64,000 bases of DNA from Enterobacteriaceae endosymbiont of Donacia crassipes (GCF_012569785.1 NZ_CP046202.1:109409-173408); one strand, 5' to 3'. Positions 10,252-22,764 are shown, numbered from the stretch's first letter. Numbers and translations: made by a program. Notes: generated by a model not told the origin, from the letters alone.

Positions 10252-11085
10252 TTAATCATTATTAATCCATAAAACACAAAATTTGTTATATAATTCTAAA
10301 TTATTTTTAATAATATTTATTAAATCTGAACAGATTTCTTTTTTATTTATAAAATCATTTATCCAAAAAAAAACACTAAAATCAATAGAATTATTAGTAA
10401 TTCCATCAACAACAACATTAACAATAGAATTTTTTATTATTTTATCATTTAATGATATAGTATCTAATAAAATTTTTTTAATTATATTAATATCATGTTG
10501 TATTAATTCTCTTGAAAGACTTAAAGTAATTTTATTACGATATTCATTTGATTTTGAAAAATTTACTATATTTTCTGTTAAAATTTTACCATTAGGTACT
10601 GATATAATATTACCATCAAATGTTTTAAAAAGAGTACAAAAAATTTCAACATTAGTTATTTTACCAGTTACATTACCTATATTAACATAATCTCCTACTT
10701 TAAAAATACGAAAAGTAATAATCAATAATCCTGAAGCTAAATTTGCTAATGCACTCTGCCATGCTAAACCTATTACTAATCCTATAGTTCCAAATGCAGC
10801 AAAAATTGATGATGTTCGTAATCCAATACTACTTAAAGCACTAACTATAACAAAAATAATAAAACTATATTTAAAAATATTTGTGAAAAATCCAATAGTA
10901 ATGGGATCTATATTTCTTTTAGTAAAAACATTTCTTATAGTTTTAGTACTAAATTTAACACTCCATAATCCAAAAAATAAAATCATACCTGCTAGAGCAA
11001 AATGTTCGCATTGATATAAAATAAAAATTTTATTTTTAAATATCCACATTTTTATAAAATCTAATACACTGATAAACTTATTCAT
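10252..11085 (-). CDS. mscS: small-conductance mechanosensitive channel MscS
   Basis: MscS is an inner-membrane channel that opens on hypo-osmotic stress. The 277-residue protein has three hydrophobic segments; the third is the pore helix with the glycine/alanine pattern IGLVIGLAWQSALANLASG. Then follow the beta-domain (GDYVNIGNVTGKI, SVPNGKIL) and the mixed cytoplasmic domain. It lies directly after fbaA on the same strand, as in the E. coli pgk-fbaA-mscS order. Confidence 0.94.
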   Translation of the reverse strand: MNKFISVLDFIKMWIFKNKIFILYQCEHFALAGMILFFGLWSVKFSTKTIRNVFTKRNIDPITIGFFTNIFKYSFIIFVIVSALSSIGLRTSSIFAAFGTIGLVIGLAWQSALANLASGLLIITFRIFKVGDYVNIGNVTGKITNVEIFCTLFKTFDGNIISVPNGKILTENIVNFSKSNEYRNKITLSLSRELIQHDINIIKKILLDTISLNDKIIKNSIVNVVVDGITNNSIDFSVFFWINDFINKKEICSDLINIIKNNLELYNKFCVLWINND

Positions 11086-11148
11086 ATTTTAATAATCCAT
11101 TGTATAAAATAATTTGTATTTTTTTTTATAATTTAAATAATTTATTTT

Positions 11149-12228
11149 TTATAATATATTAATTGCATTTAATTCTTTAAATGTTCTTTCTAATCGTTTT
11201 TTCATAGAAATTTGTGATGCTCTAATCCATGATCTAGGATCATAATATTTTTTATTGGGTTTATTTATTCCTTCTGGATTACCTAATTGTTTTTGTAAAT
11301 AAAATTTATATTTTTTATAAAAATTTAATATTCCTTTCCATGTAGCCCATTGAGTGTCTGTATCAATATTCATTTTAACAACACCATATTTTATAGCTTT
11401 TTTAATTTCTGTTATTGAAGATCCAGAACCTCCATGAAATACAAAATTTATAGGATTTTTATGAAGATGATGTTTTTTACTAATAAATTTTTGTGAATTT
11501 TTTAAAATTTTAGGTAATAATTGTACATTCCCTGTTCGATATACTCCATGTACATTACCAAAAGAAGCAGCTATAATAAATTGAGAACTGATTAATTTTA
11601 ATTTTTCATATGCATAATTTACATCATTAGGATCAGTATATAATAATTTTTTATTTAAATTACTATTATCAATACCATCTTCTTCTCCTCCTGTACATCC
11701 TAATTCTATTTCTAATGTCATTTGCATTTTTGACATTCTTTTTAAATAAGCACTACATATTTTAATATTATCTTTAATAGATTCTTTTGATAAATCTATC
11801 ATATGTGAGGAAAATAAAGATTTTTTATGTTTTGAATAATATTTTTCATTTTCATATAATAGATCATTAATCCAAAATAATTTACTTTTTGAACAGTGAT
11901 CAGTATGTAAAATAACTGGTATTCCATAATATTGTGCAATGTTATGAACATGTTTAGCTCCAGATATAGCACCTACTATGGACGCTAATCTAGGATTAAT
12001 TATTTGCAATCCTTTACCAGCAATAAAAGCAGCTCCTTCATTTGAAAATTGAATAATTACTGGAGATTTCATTTTTACTGCAGTTTCCAACACTATATTG
12101 ATAGAATCAGTACTTATACAATTAATAGCTGGTATAGCAAAATTATGTTTTTTAGCTATCTTAAATATAGTTTGTACATCATGGCCAACAACTACACCAG
12201 GTTTTATATAATTTAAAATTTTAGACAT
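11149..12228 (-). CDS. fbaA: class II fructose-bisphosphate aldolase
   Basis: FbaA cleaves fructose 1,6-bisphosphate into two triose phosphates using zinc. The metal ligands appear in HTDHC, in EIELGCTGGEEDG and in FGNVHGVY, and phosphate-binding residues in FHGGSGSS and MNIDTDTQW. The length of 359 residues equals E. coli FbaA. It follows pgk with a 65-base gap and precedes mscS. Confidence 0.97.
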   Translation of the reverse strand: MSKILNYIKPGVVVGHDVQTIFKIAKKHNFAIPAINCISTDSINIVLETAVKMKSPVIIQFSNEGAAFIAGKGLQIINPRLASIVGAISGAKHVHNIAQYYGIPVILHTDHCSKSKLFWINDLLYENEKYYSKHKKSLFSSHMIDLSKESIKDNIKICSAYLKRMSKMQMTLEIELGCTGGEEDGIDNSNLNKKLLYTDPNDVNYAYEKLKLISSQFIIAASFGNVHGVYRTGNVQLLPKILKNSQKFISKKHHLHKNPINFVFHGGSGSSITEIKKAIKYGVVKMNIDTDTQWATWKGILNFYKKYKFYLQKQLGNPEGINKPNKKYYDPRSWIRASQISMKKRLERTFKELNAINIL

Positions 12229-12293
12229 AATATATACTTTACATTTTATAATTTTTATTAGATATTTTATAATCTTAATTATAAGATTTAATC

Positions 12294-13448
12294 TTATGAA
12301 ATATTTTCTAATAGAGATGTAACAGGTAACTTATTTTTTTCTATATATTTTAAAAAAGCACCACCTCCTGTAGAGATATAGGAAATTTTATTAAAAACAT
12401 TAAATAATTCTAATGCAGCTAATGTATCTCCTCCACCTACAATAGAAAAAACATTACTATTAATAATAGTATTAATAATACTTTCAGTACCTTTTCTAAA
12501 ATTTTTAAATTCAAATACTCCAACTGGTCCGTTCCATAAAATGGTTTTAGCTTTTTTAAGTTCATCTTGAATTATGTTTATAGTTTTATTTCCTATATCA
12601 AGAATTTTTTCATTTTTTAAAATATTAGTAATTTTTTTTATTTGTGTTAAAGAATTATTTGAAATAGTTGTACTAACAACACAATCAACAGGAATAATTA
12701 TATTTTTGTATTTTTGTATTATTTCTTGAGCTAATAAAATTGCATTAGGTTCATATAATGAATTACCAATATTATTATTTAATGCAATTAGTGTATTAGC
12801 TATACCACCTCCTACAATAACTTTATCTGATAATGTAGATAATTTTTTTAAAATATTAAATTTAGTGGATATTTTAGATCCACCAATAATAGAAATTATT
12901 GGTTTTAAAGGATTTTTTAAAAATTTTGTTAAATTTTGTATTTCATTTATTAATAAAAGACCAGCACAAGATTTTTTTGCAAATTTAATAATACCATAAG
13001 TAGAAGAATGAATACGATGAGCAGTCGCAAATGCATCCATTACAAATATATCACATAAAGATGCATATTTTTCTGCTAATATTTCATTGTTACTTTTTTC
13101 ACCAATATTAAAACGAACATTTTCTAAAAGAATAATTTCATTATATTGAAAATATAAACCATTTAAATAATGTTTTTTTAAAATAACTTTATGATTTAAA
13201 ATTTTTGTTAAATATATGCTTATTTTTTTAAGAGATAAAAAATCATTATATTTTCCTTCAATAGGATTTCCTAAATGAGAAGCTATAATAATTTTACAAT
13301 TTTTACTTAAAGCATATTTAATAGTAGGTAATGATAATTTAATTCTAATATCTGATGTAATATTACCATTTGAATCTATTGGTACATTTAAATCAGCTCT
13401 AATCAATATTATTTTATTTTTAATATCTAAATCTAAAATACTTAACAT
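12294..13448 (-). CDS. pgk: phosphoglycerate kinase
   Basis: Pgk makes ATP from 1,3-bisphosphoglycerate in glycolysis. The substrate segment LIRADLNVPI, the arginine segment MDAFATAHR, the hinge and nucleotide region WNGPVGVFEF and the final GGGDTLAAL are all present. The length of 384 residues is near the E. coli enzyme (387). The pgk-fbaA-mscS order is conserved. Confidence 0.97.
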   Translation of the reverse strand: MLSILDLDIKNKIILIRADLNVPIDSNGNITSDIRIKLSLPTIKYALSKNCKIIIASHLGNPIEGKYNDFLSLKKISIYLTKILNHKVILKKHYLNGLYFQYNEIILLENVRFNIGEKSNNEILAEKYASLCDIFVMDAFATAHRIHSSTYGIIKFAKKSCAGLLLINEIQNLTKFLKNPLKPIISIIGGSKISTKFNILKKLSTLSDKVIVGGGIANTLIALNNNIGNSLYEPNAILLAQEIIQKYKNIIIPVDCVVSTTISNNSLTQIKKITNILKNEKILDIGNKTINIIQDELKKAKTILWNGPVGVFEFKNFRKGTESIINTIINSNVFSIVGGGDTLAALELFNVFNKISYISTGGGAFLKYIEKNKLPVTSLLENIS

Positions 13449-13485
13449 AAGTTATTTAACTCCTATATTTTAATAAAAAAAATAA

Positions 13486-15495
13486 TTAATTATATAATTT
13501 AAAAAATTTTTTTATTTTTAATACAATATTTTCAACAGTAAAACCAAATATTTTAAATAATTTTTTTCCAGAAGCAGAATATCCAAAAGTATTCATACCA
13601 ATAATAATTCCAGTTAAACCTACATATTTATACCAAAAATCTTTAGATCCCGCTTCAATAGCTACTTTATATTTTATATTACTAGGTAATACATAATTTT
13701 TATATTCTTTGCTTTGTTTATCAAAAATATCAGTAGAGGGCATAGATATAACTCTAACTTTATATTTTAAAATAGATAATTTTTCATATATTTTAACAGC
13801 TAAAGATACTTCTGAACCAGTAGCTATTAATATAATTTGGGGATTTTGATCTATACAATCTTTTAAAATATATCCTCCATATGATATATATGATATAATT
13901 TTTTTATTTCTTTGTTGTGTAGGTAATGTTTGTCTTGATAAAACTAAAACAGTTGGTTGTTCTATATTTTCAATACCTATTTTCCAGGCTATAGCTGTTT
14001 CAATTTTATCACATGGACGCCAAATATTTATATTTGGTATTAATCTTAAACTAGATAATTGTTCTATTGGTTGATGTGTTGGCCCATCTTCTCCTAACCC
14101 TATAGAATCATGAGTATAAATCATTATATTTCTAATTTTCATTAATGAAGCCATTCTTATGGCATTACGACAATAATCTGAAAAAACTAAAAAAGTAGCT
14201 GTATAAGTAATAAATCCATTATATAAAGAAATACCATTAGAAATAGCAGTCATACCAAATTCTCTTACACCATAATAAATATAATTACCATCTTTAAATT
14301 TATTAATTGGTTTAGAATTATCTACAATTGTTAAATTACTATGAGATAAATCTGCAGAACCACCTAATAATTCAGGTAATAATTTTGAATATTTTTGTAA
14401 AATAAATTGTGATGCTTGTCTTGTTGACAAATTTAAATCATTAGAATTTAATTCTAAAATAAATTTATTTATTTCAATATTCCAATTACAAGGAAGAATT
14501 TTATTAATTCTTCTTGTAAATTCTTTTGCTAAAATTGGAAATTTATAACAATAATTTTTAAACATGTTTTTCCATTTTTGTTCTTTTATATCACCTATTT
14601 TTCTTGCATCCCATGCTTTATATATATGTAAAGGAATTTTGAAAGGTTTAAAATCCCATTTTAAATATTTTTTTGTTAATAAAACTTCTTCTTTTCCTAA
14701 AGGTGAACCATGTGAAATATTTTTATTTGCTTTATTAGGCGAACCAAAAGCAATAATTGTGTTACAAATTAACAATGATGGTTTATTATTTGTATGTGAT
14801 TTAGCTTTTTTAATAGCTATTTCTATATTTTCAGAATTATGACCATTTATATTAGATATAACATTCCAACCATAAGATTCAAATCTTTTTTTAGTATCGT
14901 CATTAAACCATCCTTTAATGTTTCCATCTATAGATATTTTATTATTATCATAAAATACTATTAATTTTTTTAATTTTAATGTTCCTGCTAAAGAACAAAC
15001 TTCGTGTGAAATACCTTCCATTAAACATCCATCACCTACAAAAACATAAGTATAATGATCAATAATATTAAAATTTAATTTATTAAATTGTGCAGATAAT
15101 GTTTTTTCTGCTATAGCCATTCCCACAGCATTAGCTAATCCTTGTCCTAAAGGACCTGTACTAGTTTCAACTCCTGGAGTACATTTAAACTCTGGATGTC
15201 CTGGTGTTTTAGAAGATAATGTACGAAAATTTTTTAAATCAGAAATAGATAAATCATATCCAGTTAAATGTAATAAACTATAAAGTAACATTACACAATG
15301 TCCATTAGATAATATAAATCTATCACGATTTATCCACATAGGATTATTAGGATTATGATTTAAAAACTTACGCCAAAGTATTTCTGCTATATCTGCCATA
15401 CCCATTGGAGCTCCAGGATGTCCTGAATTAGCATTTTCTATAGCATCTATACTTAAAAATCTAATAGCATTAACTATATCTTTTTTATAATTCAT
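13486..15495 (-). CDS. tkt: transketolase
   Basis: Transketolase moves two-carbon units between sugar phosphates in the non-oxidative pentose phosphate pathway and so supplies erythrose 4-phosphate for aromatic amino acids. The thiamine diphosphate motif runs from GDGCLMEG to NNKISIDG. The catalytic histidine occurs in SGHPGAPMG; the C-terminal half has EDGPTHQPIEQL and GSEVSLA. The length of 669 residues is close to E. coli TktA (663). It heads the run tkt-pgk-fbaA-mscS on the minus strand. I cannot separate TktA from TktB descent. Confidence 0.96.
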   Translation of the reverse strand: MNYKKDIVNAIRFLSIDAIENANSGHPGAPMGMADIAEILWRKFLNHNPNNPMWINRDRFILSNGHCVMLLYSLLHLTGYDLSISDLKNFRTLSSKTPGHPEFKCTPGVETSTGPLGQGLANAVGMAIAEKTLSAQFNKLNFNIIDHYTYVFVGDGCLMEGISHEVCSLAGTLKLKKLIVFYDNNKISIDGNIKGWFNDDTKKRFESYGWNVISNINGHNSENIEIAIKKAKSHTNNKPSLLICNTIIAFGSPNKANKNISHGSPLGKEEVLLTKKYLKWDFKPFKIPLHIYKAWDARKIGDIKEQKWKNMFKNYCYKFPILAKEFTRRINKILPCNWNIEINKFILELNSNDLNLSTRQASQFILQKYSKLLPELLGGSADLSHSNLTIVDNSKPINKFKDGNYIYYGVREFGMTAISNGISLYNGFITYTATFLVFSDYCRNAIRMASLMKIRNIMIYTHDSIGLGEDGPTHQPIEQLSSLRLIPNINIWRPCDKIETAIAWKIGIENIEQPTVLVLSRQTLPTQQRNKKIISYISYGGYILKDCIDQNPQIILIATGSEVSLAVKIYEKLSILKYKVRVISMPSTDIFDKQSKEYKNYVLPSNIKYKVAIEAGSKDFWYKYVGLTGIIIGMNTFGYSASGKKLFKIFGFTVENIVLKIKKFFKLYN

Positions 15496-15592
15496 AATAT
15501 ATATTTTTCCTAAATTTAAAAATATTTTATAAAAAATTCTTTATATAAAGGAATATATACGTAAAATGTTTTAAAATCTATTTATTATAATT

Positions 15593-15622
15593 TTAAAATT
15601 TTTAATAAATTAAAAATTTTAA
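15593..15622. repeat. 13-bp inverted repeat between tkt and metK
   Basis: Two perfect 13-base arms (15593-15605 and 15610-15622) flank a four-base loop in the 196-base spacer between the divergent tkt and metK starts. All bases are A or T, so chance is a real possibility in this genome. Confidence 0.4.
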
Positions 15623-15691
15623 TTTTATATGAATTTTTTTTAAAAAAATATATAATAACAGTATTAAATATATTTATAGGAAATAAATTTA

Positions 15692-16849
15692 ATGACAGAA
15701 TATTTATTCACTTCAGAATCTGTATCAGAAGGTCATCCGGATAAAATTGCAGATCAAATTTCTGATGCAATATTAGATAATATAATAAAACAAGATATTA
15801 AATCACGTGTAGCATGTGAAACATATATTAAAAATAATATGGTGTTAATTGGAGGAGAAATAACTACTAAAGCTAATATAAATATAGAAAAAATAACAAG
15901 AAAAACTATAAAAGAAATCGGATATACTAATTCTAAAATTGGATTTAATGCTAATACATGTACGATATTAAATATTATAAGCAAACAATCTGATGATATT
16001 AATCAAGGAATTACATCTAATTTAGATAAATATAATCAAGGAGCTGGAGATCAAGGATTTGTATTTGGATATGCTACTAATGAAACTGATGTTTTTATGC
16101 CGGCACCTATCATCTATGCACATAAACTAATGTATCAACAAGCACAGGTTAGAAAAAAAAAAATTTTATCATGGTTAGAACCAGATGCTAAAAGTCAAAT
16201 TACATTTAAATATAAAAATAATAAAATTATAAATATAAATTCTGTTGTTTTATCTACACAAATTTCTAAAGAAATATCTTCTAAAAAATTAATAGAAGCT
16301 GTTATGGAAGAAATTATTAAACCAGTATTACCAAAAAAATGGATTAATAAACAAACTAAATTTTTTATTAATCCTTCTGGCCGTTTTATTGTAGGTGGTC
16401 CTTTTGGAGACTGTGGTTTAACTGGAAGAAAAATTATTGTAGATACTTATGGCGGTATGGCTCGACATGGAGGAGGTGCTTTTTCAGGTAAAGATCCATC
16501 AAAAGTAGATAGATCTGCTGCATATGCAGCACGTTATATAGCAAAAAATATAGTTGCGTCAAATTTAGCTTCACGCTGTGAAATACAAATTGCATATATT
16601 ATCGGCATTGCTAAACCAATTTCAATTATGGTAAATACTTTTGGTACTAGTAAAATTTCTGATAGAAATATTATGTTATTTATTAAAAATAATTTTGATT
16701 TACGACCTTTTAATTTAATTAATATGCTAAATCTTTTAAAACCTATATATAGAAAAACTGCATCGTACGGACATTTTGGTAGAAATATTTTTACATGGGA
16801 AAAAACAAATAAGATAAATGAATTTAAAAATTTTTTTAATATAAAATAA
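15692..16849 (+). CDS. metK: S-adenosylmethionine synthetase
   Basis: MetK forms S-adenosylmethionine from methionine and ATP. The start carries [15 protein letters not shown], the centre [15 protein letters not shown], and the phosphate loops [13 protein letters not shown] and [16 protein letters not shown] are intact. The length of 385 residues equals E. coli. An AGGAAA ribosome-binding site precedes the ATG. Confidence 0.97.
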   Translation: MTEYLFTSESVSEGHPDKIADQISDAILDNIIKQDIKSRVACETYIKNNMVLIGGEITTKANINIEKITRKTIKEIGYTNSKIGFNANTCTILNIISKQSDDINQGITSNLDKYNQGAGDQGFVFGYATNETDVFMPAPIIYAHKLMYQQAQVRKKKILSWLEPDAKSQITFKYKNNKIININSVVLSTQISKEISSKKLIEAVMEEIIKPVLPKKWINKQTKFFINPSGRFIVGGPFGDCGLTGRKIIVDTYGGMARHGGGAFSGKDPSKVDRSAAYAARYIAKNIVASNLASRCEIQIAYIIGIAKPISIMVNTFGTSKISDRNIMLFIKNNFDLRPFNLINMLNLLKPIYRKTASYGHFGRNIFTWEKTNKINEFKNFFNIK

Positions 16850-16893
16850 ATTAATTTATTCAATAAATATATTGAAATATAACATTTAATAAT

Positions 16894-19431
16894 TTAAATT
16901 TTTTGTAATCCTATTACTTTTTCATTAAATTTAGTTTTAATTATAATAACACCTTTAGTATTACGTCCAACAACACAAATTTCAGATATATTAATACGTA
17001 TTAAATTACCCATATTTGTTATTATAATAACTTGATCATTTTGTTTAACTTTTAGTGATCCTATTAATAATCCATTTCTTTTATTAATTATCATAGATAA
17101 AATTCCTTTAGTATATCTAGATCTTGTAGGAAATAACTCATTATTTGTACATTTACCATATCCATTTTCTGTTATAGTAAAAATATTACCTTTAAAAGGG
17201 AGTTTAATGACTGTTAATGAAACAACAAAATCATTTTTCTGTTTTAAAATATTAATTCCTTTTACACCTACTGTATTTCTACCCATAGATCTAACTTTTG
17301 TTTCACAAAATTTTACTACTTTTCCTTGTGACGTAAATAACATAATTTTATCTTTTATATCTACAATAGATACTCCAATTAAAACATCATTTTCTTTTAG
17401 TTTAATTGCAATAATACCTTTAGATCTTGGATGACTAAATTTTTTCAAATTAGTTTTTTTTATTATTCCTTGTCTAGTTACCATAATTAAATTAGAATTA
17501 TTTTTATATTCATTTACTATTAATAAACTAGTAATTTTTTCCTTATTTTTTAAGGAAAGTAAATTAATAATAGGTTTCCCTTGAGAAAATCTACTAAATT
17601 TAGGGATATTATATACTTTTAACCAATATAATTTACCTATATTAGAAAATAATAAAATACTATCATGAGTATAAGCTATTAAAATTTTATAAATAAAATC
17701 ATTTTCTTTTAATTTTGTAGTTAATTTTCCTCTACCTCCTCTATGTTGTAGATGATATTCATCAATTTTTTGATATTTTATGTAACCTTGGTAAGATAAA
17801 GTAATAATGACTTTTTCATGTTTAATTAAATCTTTTGTATTTATAATAGGAATGTTTTTATCTAAAATAATTTCAGTTTTTCTATTATCTCCAAATTCTT
17901 TTTTAATTATAATTAATTCATTATATATTACTTTCATTAAATATTTATAACTATTAATAATTTTAACTAATTTAGAAATTTTATATATCAAATTTTGATA
18001 TTCAATACACAATTTTTTATATTCTAATGTTGTTAATTTATTTAATTTTAAATCTAAAATAGCTCTAACTTGACTATAACTAAAATGATAATTTTGATTA
18101 AATTTTACTAAATTAGAGTTAGTTAAATAACTATTTAACAATTTTTGTTCTTGAAATAAAAATAATTGTGATATATCTGGTATTTTCCAAGATTTTGTAC
18201 AAATTTCATTTTTTATAGTATCTGATATTTTAGAAGAACGTATAATTTTTATTATTTCTTGTATATTTAACAAAGCAACTATTAATCCTTCTAATATATG
18301 TGCTTTATTACGAGTTTTATTAATTTGATAATTTGTTCTTCTTATTACTATTTCACGACGATGAGAAATAAATGCTTTAATAATATTTTTTAAAGACATT
18401 AAAATAGGTTCACCCTTATATAGGGAAACCATATTTATATTAAAAGTAATTTGTAAAGGTGTTAATGTATATAAATAATTTAAAATAATATTAGTAGAAA
18501 TATCAATTTTTACTTTAATTAAAATTCTTATTCCATCTTTATCTGATTCATCTCTTAAAGTTTTAATTCCTTGAATTTTTTTTTCTTTTATTAATAAAGC
18601 TATTTTTTTTATTAATTTAGATTTATTTACTTGATAAGGTAATTCATAAATTATAATAGTTTTATATTTTTTTTGTTTATTTTTAATAATTTTAGTACGT
18701 CCTCTAAGAAAAATTTTTCCTTTACCTGTAGAATAAGCATTTTTAATACCATTAATACCATAAATAATACCGGATGTAGGAAAATCTGGACCTGGAATAT
18801 AATTCATTAATTCTTGTACAGAAATTTTATTATTATTTATATAAGCTAAACAACCATTAATTACTTCAGTAATATTATGAGGAGGTATATTAGTTGTCAT
18901 TCCTACAGCTATTCCTGATGATCCATTTATTAATAAATTAGGTATTTTAGTAGGCATTATTTCAGGAATTTTTTCTGTTCCATCATAATTAAATACATAA
19001 TTAACTGTATCTTTTTCTAAATCATTAATGATTTCCTGAGATATTTTAGTCATTTTAATTTCTGTATAACGCATAGCTGCAGCTGAATCTCCATCAATGG
19101 ATCCAAAATTTCCTTGTCCTTTAATTAAAGGATATCTTAATGAAAATGTCTGAACTAATCTTACAATTGTGTCATATACTGCATTATCCCCATGCGGGTG
19201 ATATTTACCAATAACATCTCCTACTATTCTAGCAGATTTTTTGTAAGACTTATTCCATGTATTACCTAATACATACATCGCGTATAATATACGTCTATGC
19301 ACTGGTTTTAATCCATCCCTTATGTCTGGTAAGGCTCTACCTACTATAACTGACATTGCGTAATCTAAATAAGAATTTTTTAATTCTTCTTCAATATTAA
19401 TTAATTTTATTTCTTTAGCAAAAAAATTCAT
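16894..19431 (-). CDS. gyrA: DNA gyrase subunit A
   Basis: GyrA is the DNA-cutting subunit of gyrase, which adds negative supercoils. The active-site tyrosine lies in [10 protein letters not shown], and the N-terminal [16 protein letters not shown] region is conserved. The C-terminal wrapping domain has six degenerate blades and a GyrA box, QHRGGRG in place of the usual QRRGGKG. At 845 residues it lacks the acidic tail of the E. coli protein (875). Confidence 0.97.
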   Translation of the reverse strand: MNFFAKEIKLINIEEELKNSYLDYAMSVIVGRALPDIRDGLKPVHRRILYAMYVLGNTWNKSYKKSARIVGDVIGKYHPHGDNAVYDTIVRLVQTFSLRYPLIKGQGNFGSIDGDSAAAMRYTEIKMTKISQEIINDLEKDTVNYVFNYDGTEKIPEIMPTKIPNLLINGSSGIAVGMTTNIPPHNITEVINGCLAYINNNKISVQELMNYIPGPDFPTSGIIYGINGIKNAYSTGKGKIFLRGRTKIIKNKQKKYKTIIIYELPYQVNKSKLIKKIALLIKEKKIQGIKTLRDESDKDGIRILIKVKIDISTNIILNYLYTLTPLQITFNINMVSLYKGEPILMSLKNIIKAFISHRREIVIRRTNYQINKTRNKAHILEGLIVALLNIQEIIKIIRSSKISDTIKNEICTKSWKIPDISQLFLFQEQKLLNSYLTNSNLVKFNQNYHFSYSQVRAILDLKLNKLTTLEYKKLCIEYQNLIYKISKLVKIINSYKYLMKVIYNELIIIKKEFGDNRKTEIILDKNIPIINTKDLIKHEKVIITLSYQGYIKYQKIDEYHLQHRGGRGKLTTKLKENDFIYKILIAYTHDSILLFSNIGKLYWLKVYNIPKFSRFSQGKPIINLLSLKNKEKITSLLIVNEYKNNSNLIMVTRQGIIKKTNLKKFSHPRSKGIIAIKLKENDVLIGVSIVDIKDKIMLFTSQGKVVKFCETKVRSMGRNTVGVKGINILKQKNDFVVSLTVIKLPFKGNIFTITENGYGKCTNNELFPTRSRYTKGILSMIINKRNGLLIGSLKVKQNDQVIIITNMGNLIRINISEICVVGRNTKGVIIIKTKFNEKVIGLQKI

Positions 19432-19525
19432 GTAAATAAATATCCTTTAAACTTTAATTAAATTAATTTCTTAATTATAAAACTAATAGAATTTATATTT
19501 ATTTAAACCTAACTTTTATAAAAAT

Positions 19526-21919
19526 TTAGTTTAAAGTATTATGATTTTCTAATTGTTTAATTTTTTTTTTTGCCTGATTAATAACTTCTTTAGGAATTCC
19601 TGCTAAGGATGCTACAAATAAACCATAATTTTTATTTATTGATCCATTTTTAATTTTATGTAAAAAAACAATAGAATTATTTAATTCTACTGCATCAAAA
19701 TATACATTTTTTACACATTTGTTTGTATCTTTTAAATTAGTTAATTCGATATAATTAGTAGCAAATAAAGTAAGTGATTTAATTTTTTTTGCCATATTTT
19801 CAGCACAAGCCCATGCAATTGCTAAACCATCATATGTTGATGTTCCTCTTCCTATTTCATCCATTAATACTAAACTTTTATTTGTTGCATTTCTTAAAAT
19901 ATTTGCTGTTTCTATCATTTCTACCATAAAAGTAGATAATCCAGAAGAAATATCATCAGTTGATCCTATTCTAGTAAAGATCCTATCTATTGGTCCTATA
20001 ATAGCTTTATCAGCTGGAACATAACTTCCTATATAAGTCATTAAAATAATTAATGCAATTTGTCTCATGTAAGTGCTTTTCCCCCCCATATTTGGTCCTG
20101 TTATTATTAACATATGATTTGTTTTTGTTAAAAATATATTATTAGGTATAAACGGTAACTTTCTAATATTTTCAACGATAGGATGTCTTGAATTAGTTAA
20201 AGATATTCCTATTTTTTTATTAATAATAGGACAAGTATAATTTAAAGTTAAAGAACGTTCAGCTAAATTACATAATACATCTAATTCTGATAAATATAAT
20301 GATAATTCTTGCAAATTTTTCAAAAAAGGATTTATATAATAAAATAATTTATTATATAAAGTTTTTTCTAAACTTAAAAGTTTTTCTTTGGAATATAAAA
20401 TATCTGTCTGATATTTTTGTAATTCTGGTATTGTATACCTATTAAAATTTTTTAAAGTTTGAATTTTAATATATTTATTTGGTATATTTAATTTATAATT
20501 TTTATTAATTTGAATATAATATCCATGGATTGTATTAAAACCTATTTTTAATTTTTTTAAATTTAATAAAATTTGTTCTTTCTTTTCTAAAAAAGATAAA
20601 TATTTTTTAGAATCTTTTGAAAATTTTCTTAACTTATCTAATAAAAAATTATAGCCTGTAGCTATAACATTTCCATCTTTTAAAGATAATGAAGGTTTTT
20701 TTTTTATAGATTTTATTAATAATTCTTTTAATTTTAAAAATAATCCTAAATTTAAAATTTTGGATTTTATTTCACAAACATCTATAATATTTAATATTTT
20801 ATGAATTTTAGGTAAATGAATTAATGTATTTCTTAAAGAAACCAAATCATTTGGTTTAGCAGTTTGTAATGCTAATCTAGCAATAATTCTTTCAATATCA
20901 TTAATTTTTAATAAATTTTTTTTAAATTTTAAATAATATTTTTGTAATACAGAAATACTATTTTGTCTATCTAAAATAATTTTTATATTTCTTATAGGGT
21001 TATTTAACCAACGTTTTAATAAACGACTACCCATACTAGTTGTAGTATGATCTAATACTTTAATTAAAGTATTATTATCATTACCAGAAATACTGTTGAT
21101 GATTTCTAAATTTTTACGAGTATTTTCATCTAAAATAATTTCATTATCATGATTTTCTAAATAAATATTATTAATATGAGGTAAATATACTTTTTGAGTA
21201 TCTTGAACATACTGAAGCAAACAACCTGCTGCACGAATAGCTATCAATGAATTTTCGATACCAAAACTTTTTAAATTTTTAGTTCCAAATTGCATGTTTA
21301 ATTTTTGTATAGATGTATCTACATCAAATTCCCATAATGGTCTACATTGAATAAATTTTATTTTTTTTATTAAATTCATATTATTAAAATTTTCTGGATA
21401 TAATAATTCTGTAGGATTTGTTCTTTGTAATTCTCCTCCAATTATATTAATATCCTTATTTTCTGTGATTCTAAAATCACCAGAACTAATATTTAATGTT
21501 GCATAACCAAATCCTAATTTTATATCTTGATAAATAGCAGCTAATAAATTATCAACATGATCATTTAATAAAACATCATCACTAACTGTTCCAGGAGTGA
21601 TAATTCGAACTATTTTCCTATCCAAAATTTTTTTTTTATATGATAAATTTTTGTTTTCTACTTGTTCACAAATAGCTATTGATTCTCCTAATTTAATTAA
21701 TTTAGATAAATAGTTTGCAACTTTATTAACTGGTATGCCTGCCATAGGAATAGATTTTCCATTAATTTTTCCTCTTTTAGTTAATACAATATTTAATAAT
21801 TGAGATGCTTTTTTGGCATCTTGAAAAAACATTTCGTAAAAATCTCCTAATCTATAAAATAGAATAATATTAGGATATTGTTTTTTTATTTCTAAATATT
21901 GTTTTATCATAGGTGTCAT
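19526..21919 (-). CDS. mutS: DNA mismatch repair protein MutS
   Basis: MutS recognises mismatches and recruits MutL. The mismatch-wedging phenylalanine is in GDFYEMF near residue 29, and the ATPase domain has [27 protein letters not shown] and a downstream ATNY. At 797 residues it is shorter than E. coli (853), having lost the C-terminal tetramerisation tail. With mutL in the same window, mismatch repair seems retained, which many highly reduced symbionts have lost. Confidence 0.97.
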   Translation of the reverse strand: MTPMIKQYLEIKKQYPNIILFYRLGDFYEMFFQDAKKASQLLNIVLTKRGKINGKSIPMAGIPVNKVANYLSKLIKLGESIAICEQVENKNLSYKKKILDRKIVRIITPGTVSDDVLLNDHVDNLLAAIYQDIKLGFGYATLNISSGDFRITENKDINIIGGELQRTNPTELLYPENFNNMNLIKKIKFIQCRPLWEFDVDTSIQKLNMQFGTKNLKSFGIENSLIAIRAAGCLLQYVQDTQKVYLPHINNIYLENHDNEIILDENTRKNLEIINSISGNDNNTLIKVLDHTTTSMGSRLLKRWLNNPIRNIKIILDRQNSISVLQKYYLKFKKNLLKINDIERIIARLALQTAKPNDLVSLRNTLIHLPKIHKILNIIDVCEIKSKILNLGLFLKLKELLIKSIKKKPSLSLKDGNVIATGYNFLLDKLRKFSKDSKKYLSFLEKKEQILLNLKKLKIGFNTIHGYYIQINKNYKLNIPNKYIKIQTLKNFNRYTIPELQKYQTDILYSKEKLLSLEKTLYNKLFYYINPFLKNLQELSLYLSELDVLCNLAERSLTLNYTCPIINKKIGISLTNSRHPIVENIRKLPFIPNNIFLTKTNHMLIITGPNMGGKSTYMRQIALIILMTYIGSYVPADKAIIGPIDRIFTRIGSTDDISSGLSTFMVEMIETANILRNATNKSLVLMDEIGRGTSTYDGLAIAWACAENMAKKIKSLTLFATNYIELTNLKDTNKCVKNVYFDAVELNNSIVFLHKIKNGSINKNYGLFVASLAGIPKEVINQAKKKIKQLENHNTLN

Positions 21920-22032
21920 ATGTTATATTTATAATTTTAAAATATATTAATTATTTATTTTAATGTCTTAATTTACATAAAAAAGTTTTTATATAAAAAA
22001 AGTTAAATTTATATTTTTTATATACAAAATTA

Positions 22033-22764
22033 TTATTTATCATCATCATTATTACTAATCATACGTAATATTATAAAAAATAAATTAATAAAATCCAAAT
22101 ATAACATAAGTGCACCTAAAATAGCATATCTTCTTAAATTATCTTGATCATGTTCATTTAAACTAATTTTTGTTGCAATATTTTTAAGTTTTTGAGTATC
22201 ATAAGCTATAATTAATGTAAAAAAAATTACACCAAGATAATTAACTATAGATGCTATAAAGCTATTTTGTAACCATAAATTTATAAAAGAAGAAATTAAT
22301 ATACCAATAATACCCATAATAATTATGCTACCTAAATTAGTTAAATCTTTTTTAGTAAAAAACCCCCAAATACACATAAATAAAAAAGTTAATGATGTAG
22401 TTATAAACGCCGTAAAAATAGTATTTTGACTATATATAGAAAATATTCCAGCTGTTGTGAATCCTGTTAAACATGAATAAAACATAAATAAAGTAGTTAA
22501 TGTTTTTCCAGATAATCGATTTATAAAACTAGAAATAATAAAAACCAATATAAACTGTATAAAACATACACTTAATAAAAAATATTTATTACTTAATAAA
22601 TATTTTGTAATTTGTACTGTATTAGATATATACCAAGCAATAAATGCAGTTAATAATAAACCACAAGACATCCAGCCATATACTTTTTGAAAGTATTTTT
22701 GTATATAAAAATTTTTTTCTTTTTTTAATAAAGTAGTACTTTTAGAATTTGGATATTCTATCAT
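22033..22764 (-). CDS. ybhL: BAX inhibitor-1 family inner-membrane protein, YbhL-like
   Basis: This 243-residue protein has seven hydrophobic segments and the family signature near the C-terminus, AYDTQKLKN followed by ALMLYLDFINLF. It is closer to YbhL than to YccA by the VYGWMSCGLLLTAFIAWY start and the LRRYAILGAL segment. In bacteria this family is linked to calcium leak or to control of the FtsH protease; the substrate here is unknown. It stands alone, divergent from rsmH. Confidence 0.88.
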   Translation of the reverse strand: MIEYPNSKSTTLLKKEKNFYIQKYFQKVYGWMSCGLLLTAFIAWYISNTVQITKYLLSNKYFLLSVCFIQFILVFIISSFINRLSGKTLTTLFMFYSCLTGFTTAGIFSIYSQNTIFTAFITTSLTFLFMCIWGFFTKKDLTNLGSIIIMGIIGILISSFINLWLQNSFIASIVNYLGVIFFTLIIAYDTQKLKNIATKISLNEHDQDNLRRYAILGALMLYLDFINLFFIILRMISNNDDDK

